This document shows, piece by piece, positions 25,621 through 33,245 of a DNA stretch of 64,000 bases. Within the stretch, counting starts at the first letter, position 1. Every line of letters begins with the position of its first letter. Location: contig JBBRQN010000008.1 of NCBI GenBank assembly GCA_038226305.1, positions 49,630-113,629 of the forward strand, read 5' to 3'. The notes below the pieces were generated by a model. That model made no database searches, was not told the DNA's origin, and saw nothing but the letters and a program-made list of their open reading frames with translations. A program made the position numbers and the translations under genes. Source of the DNA: JASLDZ01 sp038226305 (lineage in GTDB: Bacteria; Pseudomonadota; Alphaproteobacteria; Caulobacterales; Caulobacteraceae).

Positions 25621-26268
25621 TCAGTATTCCACCGGGCAGCCGTAGGGGCGGGTCTCGGCGTTGCGGACGGTGTGGCCCCGCGCCAGATCATCCAGCGCAG
25701 CCCGGGCATAGGCCATGACCTTGGGGCCTTCCTCGCCGTAGGGATCGTCGTCCACCGCGCCCTGGTAGGCGAGGCGGCCCGAGCGGTCGACGACGAAGAC
25801 GGTGGGGGTGGTCTTGGCCCCGTAGCGTCGCCCGAGGTCGCCGCTTTCGTCGAGGATGAAGCCGTCCACCCGCGAGCCGACGGCCTTCATCCGGGCCCTG
25901 GCCTGGGCGGCGGTGAGGTGGCCGGGCGCGGCGGGGGCCGAGGTGTCGATCGTGATCCACACCGTGCCGCCCGCCCGGGCCTCGCGCTGCAGGGCCTGCA
26001 TGGCGCCCTTGGCGTATTTCTTGGCGGTGAAGGGGCAGACGGGGTTCGTCCACTCCAGCACGACCACCCGGCCACGGAAGCCTTCGAGGCTGAGGCTGCG
26101 GCCACCGATGTCGCGGGCGAGGAGGGGCGGAGCGGGGGCGCCGATGGCGACGTGCTCCAGCGGCCGGGGCTCGGTGCGGGCCGAAGCGGACGGCGCCGCC
26201 ACACTTGCGACGAGCAGGGGGGCCGCAAACAGAAAGAGGCCCGCGAGCGGGCCCCTGACGTGTCGCAT
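25621..26268 (-). CDS. secreted redoxin / thioredoxin-like protein (PRX-like)
   Basis: The 215-residue protein has a signal peptide (GPLAGLFLFAAPLLVASVAAPSASA) and a thioredoxin fold: IGAPAPPLLARDIGGRSLSLEGFRGRVVVLEWTNPVCPFTAKKY, then TTPTVFVVDRSGRLAYQGAVDDDPYG and a C-terminal RPYGCPVEY. The single active-site Cys in NPVCPF plus a distal Cys is typical of the PRX-like group that carries W-T-N-x-x-C-P-F. It lies 68 bases downstream of the large fusion protein, whose first domain is of the same type. An ATG at 26331 is possible and would add 21 residues ahead of the signal; I prefer 26268. The partner and substrate are unknown. Confidence 0.85.
   Translation of the reverse strand: MRHVRGPLAGLFLFAAPLLVASVAAPSASARTEPRPLEHVAIGAPAPPLLARDIGGRSLSLEGFRGRVVVLEWTNPVCPFTAKKYAKGAMQALQREARAGGTVWITIDTSAPAAPGHLTAAQARARMKAVGSRVDGFILDESGDLGRRYGAKTTPTVFVVDRSGRLAYQGAVDDDPYGEEGPKVMAYARAALDDLARGHTVRNAETRPYGCPVEY
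26238..26253 (-). terminator. terminator-like hairpin inside the redoxin signal-peptide coding sequence
   Basis: On the minus strand GGCCCGC and GCGGGCC pair (with a tight loop) and are followed by TCTTTCTGTTTG. It resembles an intrinsic terminator, but it lies in codons 6 to 11 of the redoxin frame. It may be chance or an attenuator. Confidence 0.3.
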
Positions 26269-26284
26269 CGTCTGCAGAAGAGCC

Positions 26285-26320
26285 CGCACCCGACCGCCCG
26301 CGAGGGAGCGGCCGGGTGCG
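26285..26320 (-). promoter_or_regulatory. hairpin between the fusion gene and the redoxin
   Basis: CGCACCCGACCG (26285-26296) and CGGCCGGGTGCG (26309-26320) pair in 11 of 12 positions around a 12-base loop. It lies 17 bases after the stop of the fusion gene and before the redoxin ATG. Possible processing or partial-termination site between the two genes. Confidence 0.4.
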
Positions 26321-26336
26321 AAGATCGTCATCCGCC

Positions 26337-28493
26337 TCAGCGCGAAGCCGAGACGATCGGCTTGGCGCCCGGAGCCGTCGCCGGGGCCGCCTTGGCCGTG
26401 GGCTTCGGAGCCGGAGCGGCCGCGCCGCTGGTCAGCATGTCGCCCGTGCTGGGCTTGGCCGGGGCCGAGGCCGTGCGGCGCATGTTGGCCATGTAGGCGA
26501 GGGCGGTCGAGAGTTCCGCACCCGAGATCGAGCCGTCCTTGTTCTGGTCGATCAAGGCGAAGTTCTTCTTGAGGCCTTCACCCGTCTTGCCCTTGAGTTC
26601 GGCCAGCTCGATCTTGCCGTTCAGGTTGTCGTCGAACATGCCCATCATGCGGTTCGCCTGAAGCATCTTGTCGTACTCGGGCTTGGTCTTGGACGAGGTC
26701 TCGTCGACCCAGCTGTAGCGCAGCGAGGTGTAGAGCATCTCGTCGAACGACTGGTCGCCCCACGGCACGGTGCGGTTCGCATCCGGGTTGGCCGGGTTGC
26801 GCGCCGAGTTGTCGTAGGTGTAGCGGGCGATGATCTTGGAGCCCGCCGGCACCTTCAGGGGCGTGGCGAAGGTGTATTCGCGCTGCCAGTTGAAGTCGTA
26901 CTTCGGCAGGGCGAGCAGCATCACTTCCTTGCCGTCGGGATAGCGGATCGCCACCGTCGAGCTGTCGCCGCGATAGTGCGCGTGCGGGAAGGCGCCGTAG
27001 ATCACGGCGTCCTTCGGGAACTCGAGATAGGCCGTCTCGTGGTGATGCTCTTCGTTCGGACCGATCATGATCGAAGGATCGGCGATCGCGATGTTGTGCA
27101 TCACGTAGGTCGGGTTCTCGCCCTTCTTGTAGAAGTACCAGGCGATCTGGCTCTTCTCGGTCGTTTCCTTGCCGTACGGCGTATAGTGGTTCTGGAAGCC
27201 GATGGCGCCGCCGACCGGGATGTAGGTTCCGTGGTCCTTGGGGGCGATCACCGACTCCGAACCCACCGCATAGCCGCCGACCGAGGAGCCCCACTTGGAC
27301 TCCGTGGCCTCGCCGTTGGTCTTCGGAATCTCGGTCATCAGGCCGGTGAGGATGTGGTGCACCGACTGGCGGTCGTTCACCTTCACCGTGGAGGCCTTGA
27401 GCCAGCGCGGCTCGGTCACCGGGTTCAGGACGTAGGGGCGCTGGTAGTCGACGATGCCCTTGGCGGGGATCGTGTAGGCCGGAACGTCGATGATCATGTC
27501 GGGCTTGCCGAGCGGCCACTCAGGCGCGGCGAACTTGATCTTGGCGAGCGGGTCGATGCCTTCGCCGCGGGGCGAGCCGGCTTCGATCCAGTGCACCATC
27601 GTCTTGATCTGGTCGGACGACAGGCTCTTGTCGTCATGGAACTTGCCGACCGAGGGATCGGCCATCCACGGCGGCATGCGCTTGGTGCGGATCACTTCGC
27701 GGATCATCGGCGAGAAGCCCTTGATCTGCTCGTAGCTGGTCAGCGGCATGGGGCCGATGCCGCCGGGCTGGTGGCAGGTGGCGCACTTCTGCTGGACCAT
27801 CGGGGCGATGGTGTGGGCGTAGGAGATCTTGGCGAAGCTCTGCGTCTTGCCGCGCTCGGGGAAGCTGACGAGGCAGCCTTCCGCCTGGCGCTGCGCCACG
27901 GTGACCGGGCCGCCCGCGAGCAGCTGGTCGAGGGCGTCGGCGGCGTAGTGTTCCTTGGCGTCGGCCTTCTGACGCTCATAGGTGACGCGATCGTCCACCG
28001 GGCCGCGATAGACGACCTTCCAGTTCTTGGGGTTGATCACGATCACTTCGGCGGTGCGCGTCACGCCGAGCTGCTCGCCCACCAGCTGGTTGTTGTCGAA
28101 CATGACCGGGATATCGAGCTTGTAGTCGGCCATCTCCTTCTTCACGCCGTCGCGCGTGTCCTGAAGGTTGGAGTCGAGCATGCGGAACTCGACGCCCTTG
28201 GCCGCATAGGCGTTCTTCAGGGCCTGGTAGGCGGCCACGTTGTTGCGAACGATCGGGCAGCCGTCACCGTAGGTGATCAGCACCACGGCCTTCGCGTCCT
28301 TCAGACGGTAGAGGCTGTGGGCGATGAAATCCTGGTCGGCCAACATGAAGTTGTCGACCTTCAGCGGGCCGGTGGAGGCCGCTTCGGACGAGGCGACCGC
28401 CTTTGAGGGGGCGATCCCTGCGAGACCAGCGTAGCCGAAACCGACGGCAAGGGCGGCGACCGCAGCCCCCGCAGCAAGACGCGAAGCGTTCAT
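26337..28493 (-). CDS. thioredoxin-like / cytochrome c / copper monooxygenase / EF-hand fusion protein
   Basis: The 718-residue protein is exported (hydrophobic 5-30). Domains in order: PRX-like thioredoxin fold (45-210) with ITYGDGCPIV (Cys79) and VYRGPVDDRVTYERQKA; a c-type heme site CATCH (237-241) with a later Met-rich RMPPWM segment; a PHM-like ascorbate-dependent copper monooxygenase (330-600) with His379-His380, His436, His504/His506 and Met586, which line up with the CuH and CuM ligands of peptidylglycine monooxygenase; two EF hands (D621-E632 and D649-E660); and an Ala/Pro tail. All key ligands are present. The start MNASRLAAG has GGAGGA nine bases upstream; an earlier ATG at 28532 adds 13 residues. 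Substrate unknown. The redoxin gene follows. Confidence 0.9.
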   Translation of the reverse strand: MNASRLAAGAAVAALAVGFGYAGLAGIAPSKAVASSEAASTGPLKVDNFMLADQDFIAHSLYRLKDAKAVVLITYGDGCPIVRNNVAAYQALKNAYAAKGVEFRMLDSNLQDTRDGVKKEMADYKLDIPVMFDNNQLVGEQLGVTRTAEVIVINPKNWKVVYRGPVDDRVTYERQKADAKEHYAADALDQLLAGGPVTVAQRQAEGCLVSFPERGKTQSFAKISYAHTIAPMVQQKCATCHQPGGIGPMPLTSYEQIKGFSPMIREVIRTKRMPPWMADPSVGKFHDDKSLSSDQIKTMVHWIEAGSPRGEGIDPLAKIKFAAPEWPLGKPDMIIDVPAYTIPAKGIVDYQRPYVLNPVTEPRWLKASTVKVNDRQSVHHILTGLMTEIPKTNGEATESKWGSSVGGYAVGSESVIAPKDHGTYIPVGGAIGFQNHYTPYGKETTEKSQIAWYFYKKGENPTYVMHNIAIADPSIMIGPNEEHHHETAYLEFPKDAVIYGAFPHAHYRGDSSTVAIRYPDGKEVMLLALPKYDFNWQREYTFATPLKVPAGSKIIARYTYDNSARNPANPDANRTVPWGDQSFDEMLYTSLRYSWVDETSSKTKPEYDKMLQANRMMGMFDDNLNGKIELAELKGKTGEGLKKNFALIDQNKDGSISGAELSTALAYMANMRRTASAPAKPSTGDMLTSGAAAPAPKPTAKAAPATAPGAKPIVSASR

Positions 28494-28646
28494 TTCCGGC
28501 GTTCCTCCAGCCCATGTGCGTGCATGACGCAAGCCGCGCGCTTGGGAGGCGCGGTCTTAACACCGCTAGAAAGCACGAAAAGCGCGGCCGCGTAAAGCAG
28601 CACCTTCCGCTAGGGAAACCTTGTCACAGCAAGCTTTTGTCGGATT

Positions 28647-29981
28647 TCAGCCGATCTGCGCCCCCAGCCGGGCCATTAATTCGCCGTAACCTGGAAAGCT
28701 CGTGGCGATCATGCCCGGCTCGTCCACCGCCGCAGGGGCCCGTGCGGCGAGGCCGAGGGTGAGGGCGCTCATGGCGATGCGGTGGTCGCCGTGGGTGTGC
28801 ACGAGGGCGCCGCCCGCCGGGGCCGCGCCGGTTCCGATCACCCTTAGGCTGTCGGGGCTGGAGCTGACCTGCACTCCGCAGGCTGCCAGCAGGGCCTCGG
28901 TCAGGGCGATGCGGTCGCTCTCCTTGTGGCGCAGTTCGGCCAGGCCCAGCATCACCGTCTCGCCTGTGGCGAAGGCCGCGGCGATGGCGAGGATCGGATA
29001 CTCGTCGATCATCGAGGGGGCGCGCTCGGCCGGCACCGTCACGCCGCGCAGGGGGCCGAAAGTCGCCGTGATGTCGCCCACGGGCTCGCCGCCCTCGTCG
29101 CGACGGTTCGTGATGGCGAGGTCGGCGCCCATCTCGATCAGGGTGTCGAACAGCCCCGTGCGCAGCGGGTTCAGCAGCACCCCCTCCACCGTCACCCGCG
29201 ATCCGGGGGTGATCAGCGCCGCCACCAGCGGGAACGCGGCGGAAGACGGGTCCCCCGGCACCGCCACGGCCTGCGCCTGCAGCCTCGCGCCGCCCACCAC
29301 CGTGGCGGTGCGACCCTGGGGGGTGTCGTGGACCGCGACCTCGGCTCCGAAGGCGCGGAGCATGCGCTCGGTATGGTCGCGGGTGGGGGCAGGTTCCGTC
29401 ACCGTGGTCGCGCCCTGTGCCCGCAGCCCCGCGAGGAGGATCGCCGACTTGACCTGAGCCGACGCCACCGGCGGCGTGTAGGCGATGGCCTGCAGCGGGG
29501 CCCCGTGCAGCGTCAGGGGCAGCCGCCCGCCCTGTGCGCCCTCGAAGCGAGCGCCCATGCTCGACAGGGGGTCCGTCACCCGGCCCATCGGGCGGCGGCT
29601 GAGCGACGCGTCTCCCGTGAAGGTTGCGATCAGGTCGAACCCGGCGGCGGCCCCCATCAACAGGCGCACGCCGGTGCCGGAATTGCCGCAGTCTATCTCG
29701 GCAGGCGGGGTCGAGAGGCCGCCGCGACCCTCCACCCGCCACGCCCCGTCACCCGTACGCTCGACGGTGGAGCCGAAGGCGGCCACAGCCTTGGCCGTAG
29801 CCAGAACGTCGTCGCCTTCCAGAAGGCCGGTGATCGTGGTGACGCCGTTCGCCAGGGCCCCGAGGATAAGCGCCCGGTGGCTGATCGACTTGTCTCCCGG
29901 CGCCCGCACCGTGCCGCGCAGGGGATTGCCGGGGGTGGCGGTCAGGCGTTCAGGCGGCGAAGCGGTGTCGGAAAGGGTCAA
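28647..29981 (-). CDS. aroA: 3-phosphoshikimate 1-carboxyvinyltransferase (EPSP synthase)
   Basis: AroA joins phosphoenolpyruvate to shikimate-3-phosphate in aromatic amino acid synthesis. The 444 residues show APGDKSISHR (PEP and shikimate binding), LLEGDDVLAT, GNSGTGVRLLMG, SLSRRPM, VKSAILLAGL, the catalytic DEYPILAIAAAFA, RHKESDR and HGDHRIAMS. The Gly in GNSGTG-V and the LLEGDD pattern suggest a class II-like enzyme, often less glyphosate-sensitive (family knowledge; not tested). A TTG start at 29981 with GAGGAG nine bases upstream is preferred, since the first Met in frame lies further upstream in unrelated sequence. Confidence 0.96.
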   Translation of the reverse strand: MTLSDTASPPERLTATPGNPLRGTVRAPGDKSISHRALILGALANGVTTITGLLEGDDVLATAKAVAAFGSTVERTGDGAWRVEGRGGLSTPPAEIDCGNSGTGVRLLMGAAAGFDLIATFTGDASLSRRPMGRVTDPLSSMGARFEGAQGGRLPLTLHGAPLQAIAYTPPVASAQVKSAILLAGLRAQGATTVTEPAPTRDHTERMLRAFGAEVAVHDTPQGRTATVVGGARLQAQAVAVPGDPSSAAFPLVAALITPGSRVTVEGVLLNPLRTGLFDTLIEMGADLAITNRRDEGGEPVGDITATFGPLRGVTVPAERAPSMIDEYPILAIAAAFATGETVMLGLAELRHKESDRIALTEALLAACGVQVSSSPDSLRVIGTGAAPAGGALVHTHGDHRIAMSALTLGLAARAPAAVDEPGMIATSFPGYGELMARLGAQIG

Positions 29982-30110
29982 GCGGCGGGGCTCCTCGGCG
30001 CAGGCTCGCGACCGACGCCTCACCTTCGGCTTTTGACAGGGGGCGCTTGCGCGTGGCAAGGGAGCCGCCCTCCTGCACCCCCGCCTTCTCCATCTACGGA
30101 CTCATATCAC

Positions 30111-30584
30111 GTGGCCAATCCGGAACTCGGTTCCAAGCAGATCTGCCCGAACTGCCAGACGAAGTTCTACGACCTGACGAAGCGTCCGGCGCACTGCCCC
30201 AAGTGCGCCCACGACTTCGATCCTGAAGAGGCCGTGCGCTCGCGCCGCGTGCGCGCCCGCACCACCGTGCCCGATTACGAGGCCGACGAGGCCGCCGCCG
30301 CCGCCAAGGCCGCCCCCGACGAGGATACGGAGGCCTTCGAAGAAGAAGTGGAGGCCACGCCTGAGATCGACGCCGAGGCGGCTTCGACCCCGCCGGAAAG
30401 CGACGAAGACGGTGACCAGGATCCCGGCACGCCCGCCTCCGCCTCTGACGACCTCGGGGTCGACTTCGAGGAAGAGGAGGCCGCCGACGCCGACGACGTG
30501 CCGTTCCTCGAGGACGAGGACGACGACGACATGCCGGAAGACGATCTCGAACTGCCCACCGACGGGGACGAGACCGACCGCTAG
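30111..30584 (+). CDS. TIGR02300-family zinc-ribbon acidic protein
   Basis: The 157-residue protein matches the alphaproteobacterial TIGR02300 family. The N-terminal zinc ribbon has two CxxC pairs (CPNC and CPKC) in GSKQICPNCQTKFYDLTKRP; the family's usual FYDLN is FYDLT here. The rest is strongly acidic (EEDE-rich, ending DLELPTDGDETDR). Its role is unknown. It starts with a GTG at 30111 without an evident Shine-Dalgarno site, and is divergent to aroA. The tRNA-Ala gene follows, a common arrangement in the class. Confidence 0.9.
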   Translation: MANPELGSKQICPNCQTKFYDLTKRPAHCPKCAHDFDPEEAVRSRRVRARTTVPDYEADEAAAAAKAAPDEDTEAFEEEVEATPEIDAEAASTPPESDEDGDQDPGTPASASDDLGVDFEEEEAADADDVPFLEDEDDDDMPEDDLELPTDGDETDR

Positions 30585-30626
30585 GCGCTTTCGCGGCCTC
30601 CTGATCCACAGGGGGCCGCCGGGCCC

Positions 30627-30654
30627 CGCTCTCCCGCTTGATCTCGGGAGAGCG
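30627..30654. terminator. hairpin after the TIGR02300 gene
   Basis: CGCTCTCCCG and CGGGAGAGCG form a perfect ten-base-pair stem around an eight-base loop. No T-run follows, so it is a weak or Rho-assisted terminator candidate before the tRNA gene. Confidence 0.45.
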
Positions 30655-30733
30655 ATGACATAGGTGTCGCGACCTTCGCGCCGGGCGGCCTCCACCAGGG
30701 GTCGCCGCACACACCCGGCGCACCGGATTTTCC

Positions 30734-30809
<76 letters not shown>

Positions 30810-30814
30810 ATTCC

Positions 30815-30848
30815 CGAAAGGCCCGGCGACTTCGTCCCGGGCCTTTCG
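30815..30848 (+). terminator. intrinsic terminator of tRNA-Ala
   Basis: CGAAAGGCCCGG (30815-30826) and CCGGGCCTTTCG (30837-30848) form a perfect 12-base-pair stem around a ten-base loop. The A/T pairs at the stem base give the needed U-rich 3' side. It also lies just beyond the convergent kdsD stop and could serve both. Confidence 0.8.
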
Positions 30849-30871
30849 CTTGTCTGGCCCCCGCGCATGAC

Positions 30872-31834
30872 TCAGGCCGTGCCGGCGCGGAGCAGGTCGT
30901 GGACGTGCAGGAGGCCGACGGGCTTGCCCTCGTCCACCACGAACAGAACCGTCACGCGGCGCTCGTTCATCACCCGCAGAGCCTCGGCGGCCAAGGTGCG
31001 GGGGGCGACCGTGATCGGCGCGGGCGTCATCACCTCGCCCGCCACATGGCCCATCAGCCCGTCCATATGACGCCGCAGGTCGCCGTCGGAGATCACGCCG
31101 CTCAGCGACCCGTCGGCCGCGGTGACGCCCACCACGCCGAACCGGCGCTGCGTCATGACCAGGAGGGCCTGGGGCATGGGCGTATCGGGCGGCACGAGGG
31201 GCAGCTCGTCCCCCCGGTGCATCAGGTCGGCCACGCTCTTGAGAGCCGCGCCCAGCTTGCCCCCGGGGTGCAGGGCGCCGAAGTCGCTGGCGGTGAAGCC
31301 GCGGGCGGCGATCAGCGCAACCGCCAGGGCATCGCCCAGCGCCATCTGCAGGGTGGTGGAAGTGGTGGGCGCGTTCAGCCCCTCGGCCGCCTCGGCCGCA
31401 TCGGGGATGAGCAGCAGGATGTCGGCGGCCCGGCCCAGGGCGCTGTCGGCCTGACAGGTCATGCCGATGAGGGGCACGGCGAAGCGCTTGGCGTGGACGA
31501 TGATCTCCGCCAGCTCTCTCGCCTCGCCGGACTTGGAGAGGGCGATCACCGCGTCGCCCCGAGCGATCATGCCGAGGTCGCCGTGCCCCGCTTCTCCCGC
31601 GTGGACGAAGTGCGCCGGGGTGCCGGTGGAGGCGAGGGTAGCGGCGATCTTGCGCCCCACATGGCCCGACTTGCCGACGCCCGTGAGCACGACCCGCCCC
31701 TGCAGGGCGGCGATGGTCTCCACCGCGTGGGCGAAGCGCGCGTCCAGGGCGGCGGCGAGGGCGACGAGGCCCTGCGCCTCCACGTCCAGCACGCGGCGGG
31801 CGACGGCGACGGGATCGGCGGGCGGGGTCGACAT
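30872..31834 (-). CDS. kdsD: KpsF/GutQ-type sugar-phosphate isomerase (arabinose-5-phosphate isomerase)
   Basis: KdsD converts ribulose-5-phosphate to arabinose-5-phosphate, the first step to Kdo of lipopolysaccharide. The 320 residues have an SIS domain (VVLTGVGKSGHVGRKIAATLASTGTPAHFVHAGEAGHGDLG, IALSKSGEARELAEI) and two CBS domains (about 210-320), e.g. VISDGDLRRHM and PVGLLHVHDLL. The start MSTPPADPVAVARRVLDVEAQGL at 31834 follows the family; the frame extends further upstream with no likeness. It closes a leftward operon with O-antigen ligase and a membrane glycosyltransferase. Confidence 0.93.
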   Translation of the reverse strand: MSTPPADPVAVARRVLDVEAQGLVALAAALDARFAHAVETIAALQGRVVLTGVGKSGHVGRKIAATLASTGTPAHFVHAGEAGHGDLGMIARGDAVIALSKSGEARELAEIIVHAKRFAVPLIGMTCQADSALGRAADILLLIPDAAEAAEGLNAPTTSTTLQMALGDALAVALIAARGFTASDFGALHPGGKLGAALKSVADLMHRGDELPLVPPDTPMPQALLVMTQRRFGVVGVTAADGSLSGVISDGDLRRHMDGLMGHVAGEVMTPAPITVAPRTLAAEALRVMNERRVTVLFVVDEGKPVGLLHVHDLLRAGTA

Positions 31835-31895
31835 GGGGTGAGGACTGAACGACGCCGGGCGCGGCATCAAGCCCCAGGCGTTCGCCCGTGCAGGC

Positions 31896-33245
31896 TCAGA
31901 CGGCCCAGGGCCGCTCGACGGCGGTGGCGGCGGGCGGCGGGAGGGGCGCGGACGGGGCATCGCGCAGGCCCAGCCGGATGGCGAGCGCGGGCACGATCAC
32001 CCACAGGAAGTCGTTGTAGTTCAGCGTCACCGTCTCGGTGAGGGTGGCAATGAAGAACGCCGCCAGAAGAGGGGCCGCCAGCCAGGCCCCCTCCCCTGCC
32101 CGCAGGAGGCGCACGGCCGTCTGCACGGCGAAGGCGACGAGGAGGGCCACCCCGGCATAGCCGAGCTCCAGCTCGGCCTCGAGCCAGCTATTGTGGGCGT
32201 GGTGGGGGGTGAACTGCGCCTCCTTGGCGATCCAGGCCAAGGGGCCCCAGCCCGACGCGTCGTTCCAGACCACGGCATAGCCGAAGCCGGTGACGGGGCG
32301 CTCGGCGATGCGGCGCAGCACCGCCTCCCAGATCACCGTGCGGCCGGTCAGCGTGGCGTTGCGGCCCAGAAGGTCGAAGATCAGGTGAGGGTGCAGGAAG
32401 GCCACGACCCCTGCCGCGAGGGCCGCTCCGGCCATGCCCAGCACCGTGGCCGCCGCCACCGCCGGGCTTCGCCGCGCCAGGGCCACGACGCCGAAGGCCA
32501 GCGCCCCCGCTGCAAGCGACACCAGCGAGGTCCTCGACGTGGAGAGCGCGATCAGCGCCAGGCACAGCACCGCCGTGGTAATCCACAGGCCGCGCAGCTG
32601 CCGGTCCAGAGCCGCAGCGCCTGCACAGGCGCAGACGCCTAGTGCCATGTAGTCGCCGAGGGCGTTCTTGTCTCCCCACAGGCCGCGCCAGGCGCCGGGG
32701 AACAGCTCGGTCATGCGCCCGAAGGTGGGCAGAGCGATGCCCGCGGCCATCGAGCCCAGCGCCAGGATGCCGAACGTCGCCGCCAGCACCCGGGCCATGT
32801 CGCGCCAGCCCAGCCGTGCCGCCAGGGCTATCGAGGCCGTGGTGGTGAAGAACAGCGCCAGAGCCCGCCTCGCCGTGAGGTCGGGGGCGATCGACCACGT
32901 GGTGGATGCGAAGGCCGTCAGCACCAGCGCCAGCGGCAGGGCGGCTGCGATCGCCGCGTTCACGCCTCGCCGGGGGCTGGTGGCGAGCAGAAGCACGCCC
33001 ATGGCGTAGGCCGGATAGAACAGCGTGCGCGTGAGGCTGGAGGCCTCTGCGTCAACCGCCGGGCCGACGAGCCCCGTGATCCAGGCGCGACTGAAGATCA
33101 GCAGCATCACGACGCTGAGAACCATCACCCACAGAGGGGCGGATCGCGCCTGCACGACAGCCGCCGCCCCACCCGCGACGGGGCCGCCACGTGGCCCGGC
33201 CCGCATCAGGCCGGCGAAGGCTTCCGCGTCGGGAGCCTCACTCAC
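31896..33245 (-). CDS. O-antigen ligase / polymerase-like membrane protein
   Basis: The 449 residues contain about 12 membrane helices. The large periplasmic loop region has LTGRTVIWEAVLRRIAERPVTGFGYAVVWN and the family signature HHAHNSWLEAELELGYAGV (Wzy_C/WaaL-type, with the conserved His-Asn). Such proteins attach or polymerise O-antigen or other polysaccharide. The GTG at 33245 overlaps the stop of the upstream glycosyltransferase (GTGA), which I prefer to an ATG at 33269 inside that gene. Ligase versus polymerase cannot be told from sequence alone. Confidence 0.88.
   Translation of the reverse strand: MSEAPDAEAFAGLMRAGPRGGPVAGGAAAVVQARSAPLWVMVLSVVMLLIFSRAWITGLVGPAVDAEASSLTRTLFYPAYAMGVLLLATSPRRGVNAAIAAALPLALVLTAFASTTWSIAPDLTARRALALFFTTTASIALAARLGWRDMARVLAATFGILALGSMAAGIALPTFGRMTELFPGAWRGLWGDKNALGDYMALGVCACAGAAALDRQLRGLWITTAVLCLALIALSTSRTSLVSLAAGALAFGVVALARRSPAVAAATVLGMAGAALAAGVVAFLHPHLIFDLLGRNATLTGRTVIWEAVLRRIAERPVTGFGYAVVWNDASGWGPLAWIAKEAQFTPHHAHNSWLEAELELGYAGVALLVAFAVQTAVRLLRAGEGAWLAAPLLAAFFIATLTETVTLNYNDFLWVIVPALAIRLGLRDAPSAPLPPPAATAVERPWAV

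Noticed and set aside
26285..26331. Redoxin start at the ATG at 26331
   Set aside because: It would put charged residues before the signal peptide and read through a hairpin; the ATG at 26268 begins a clean signal peptide. Kept as an alternative only.
26316..28406. 696-codon open frame antisense to the redox fusion protein
   Set aside because: Rich in Arg, His, Val and Gly without domain likeness; the fusion gene is clearly real.
28556..28566. CtrA site upstream of the redox fusion gene
   Set aside because: Only one TTAA half is present; the second half reads AGAA, too far from consensus.
30815..30848. Inverted repeat as an attachment site for an integrated element at tRNA-Ala
   Set aside because: It is the perfect terminator of the tRNA; no integrase or second copy of the tRNA end is seen nearby.
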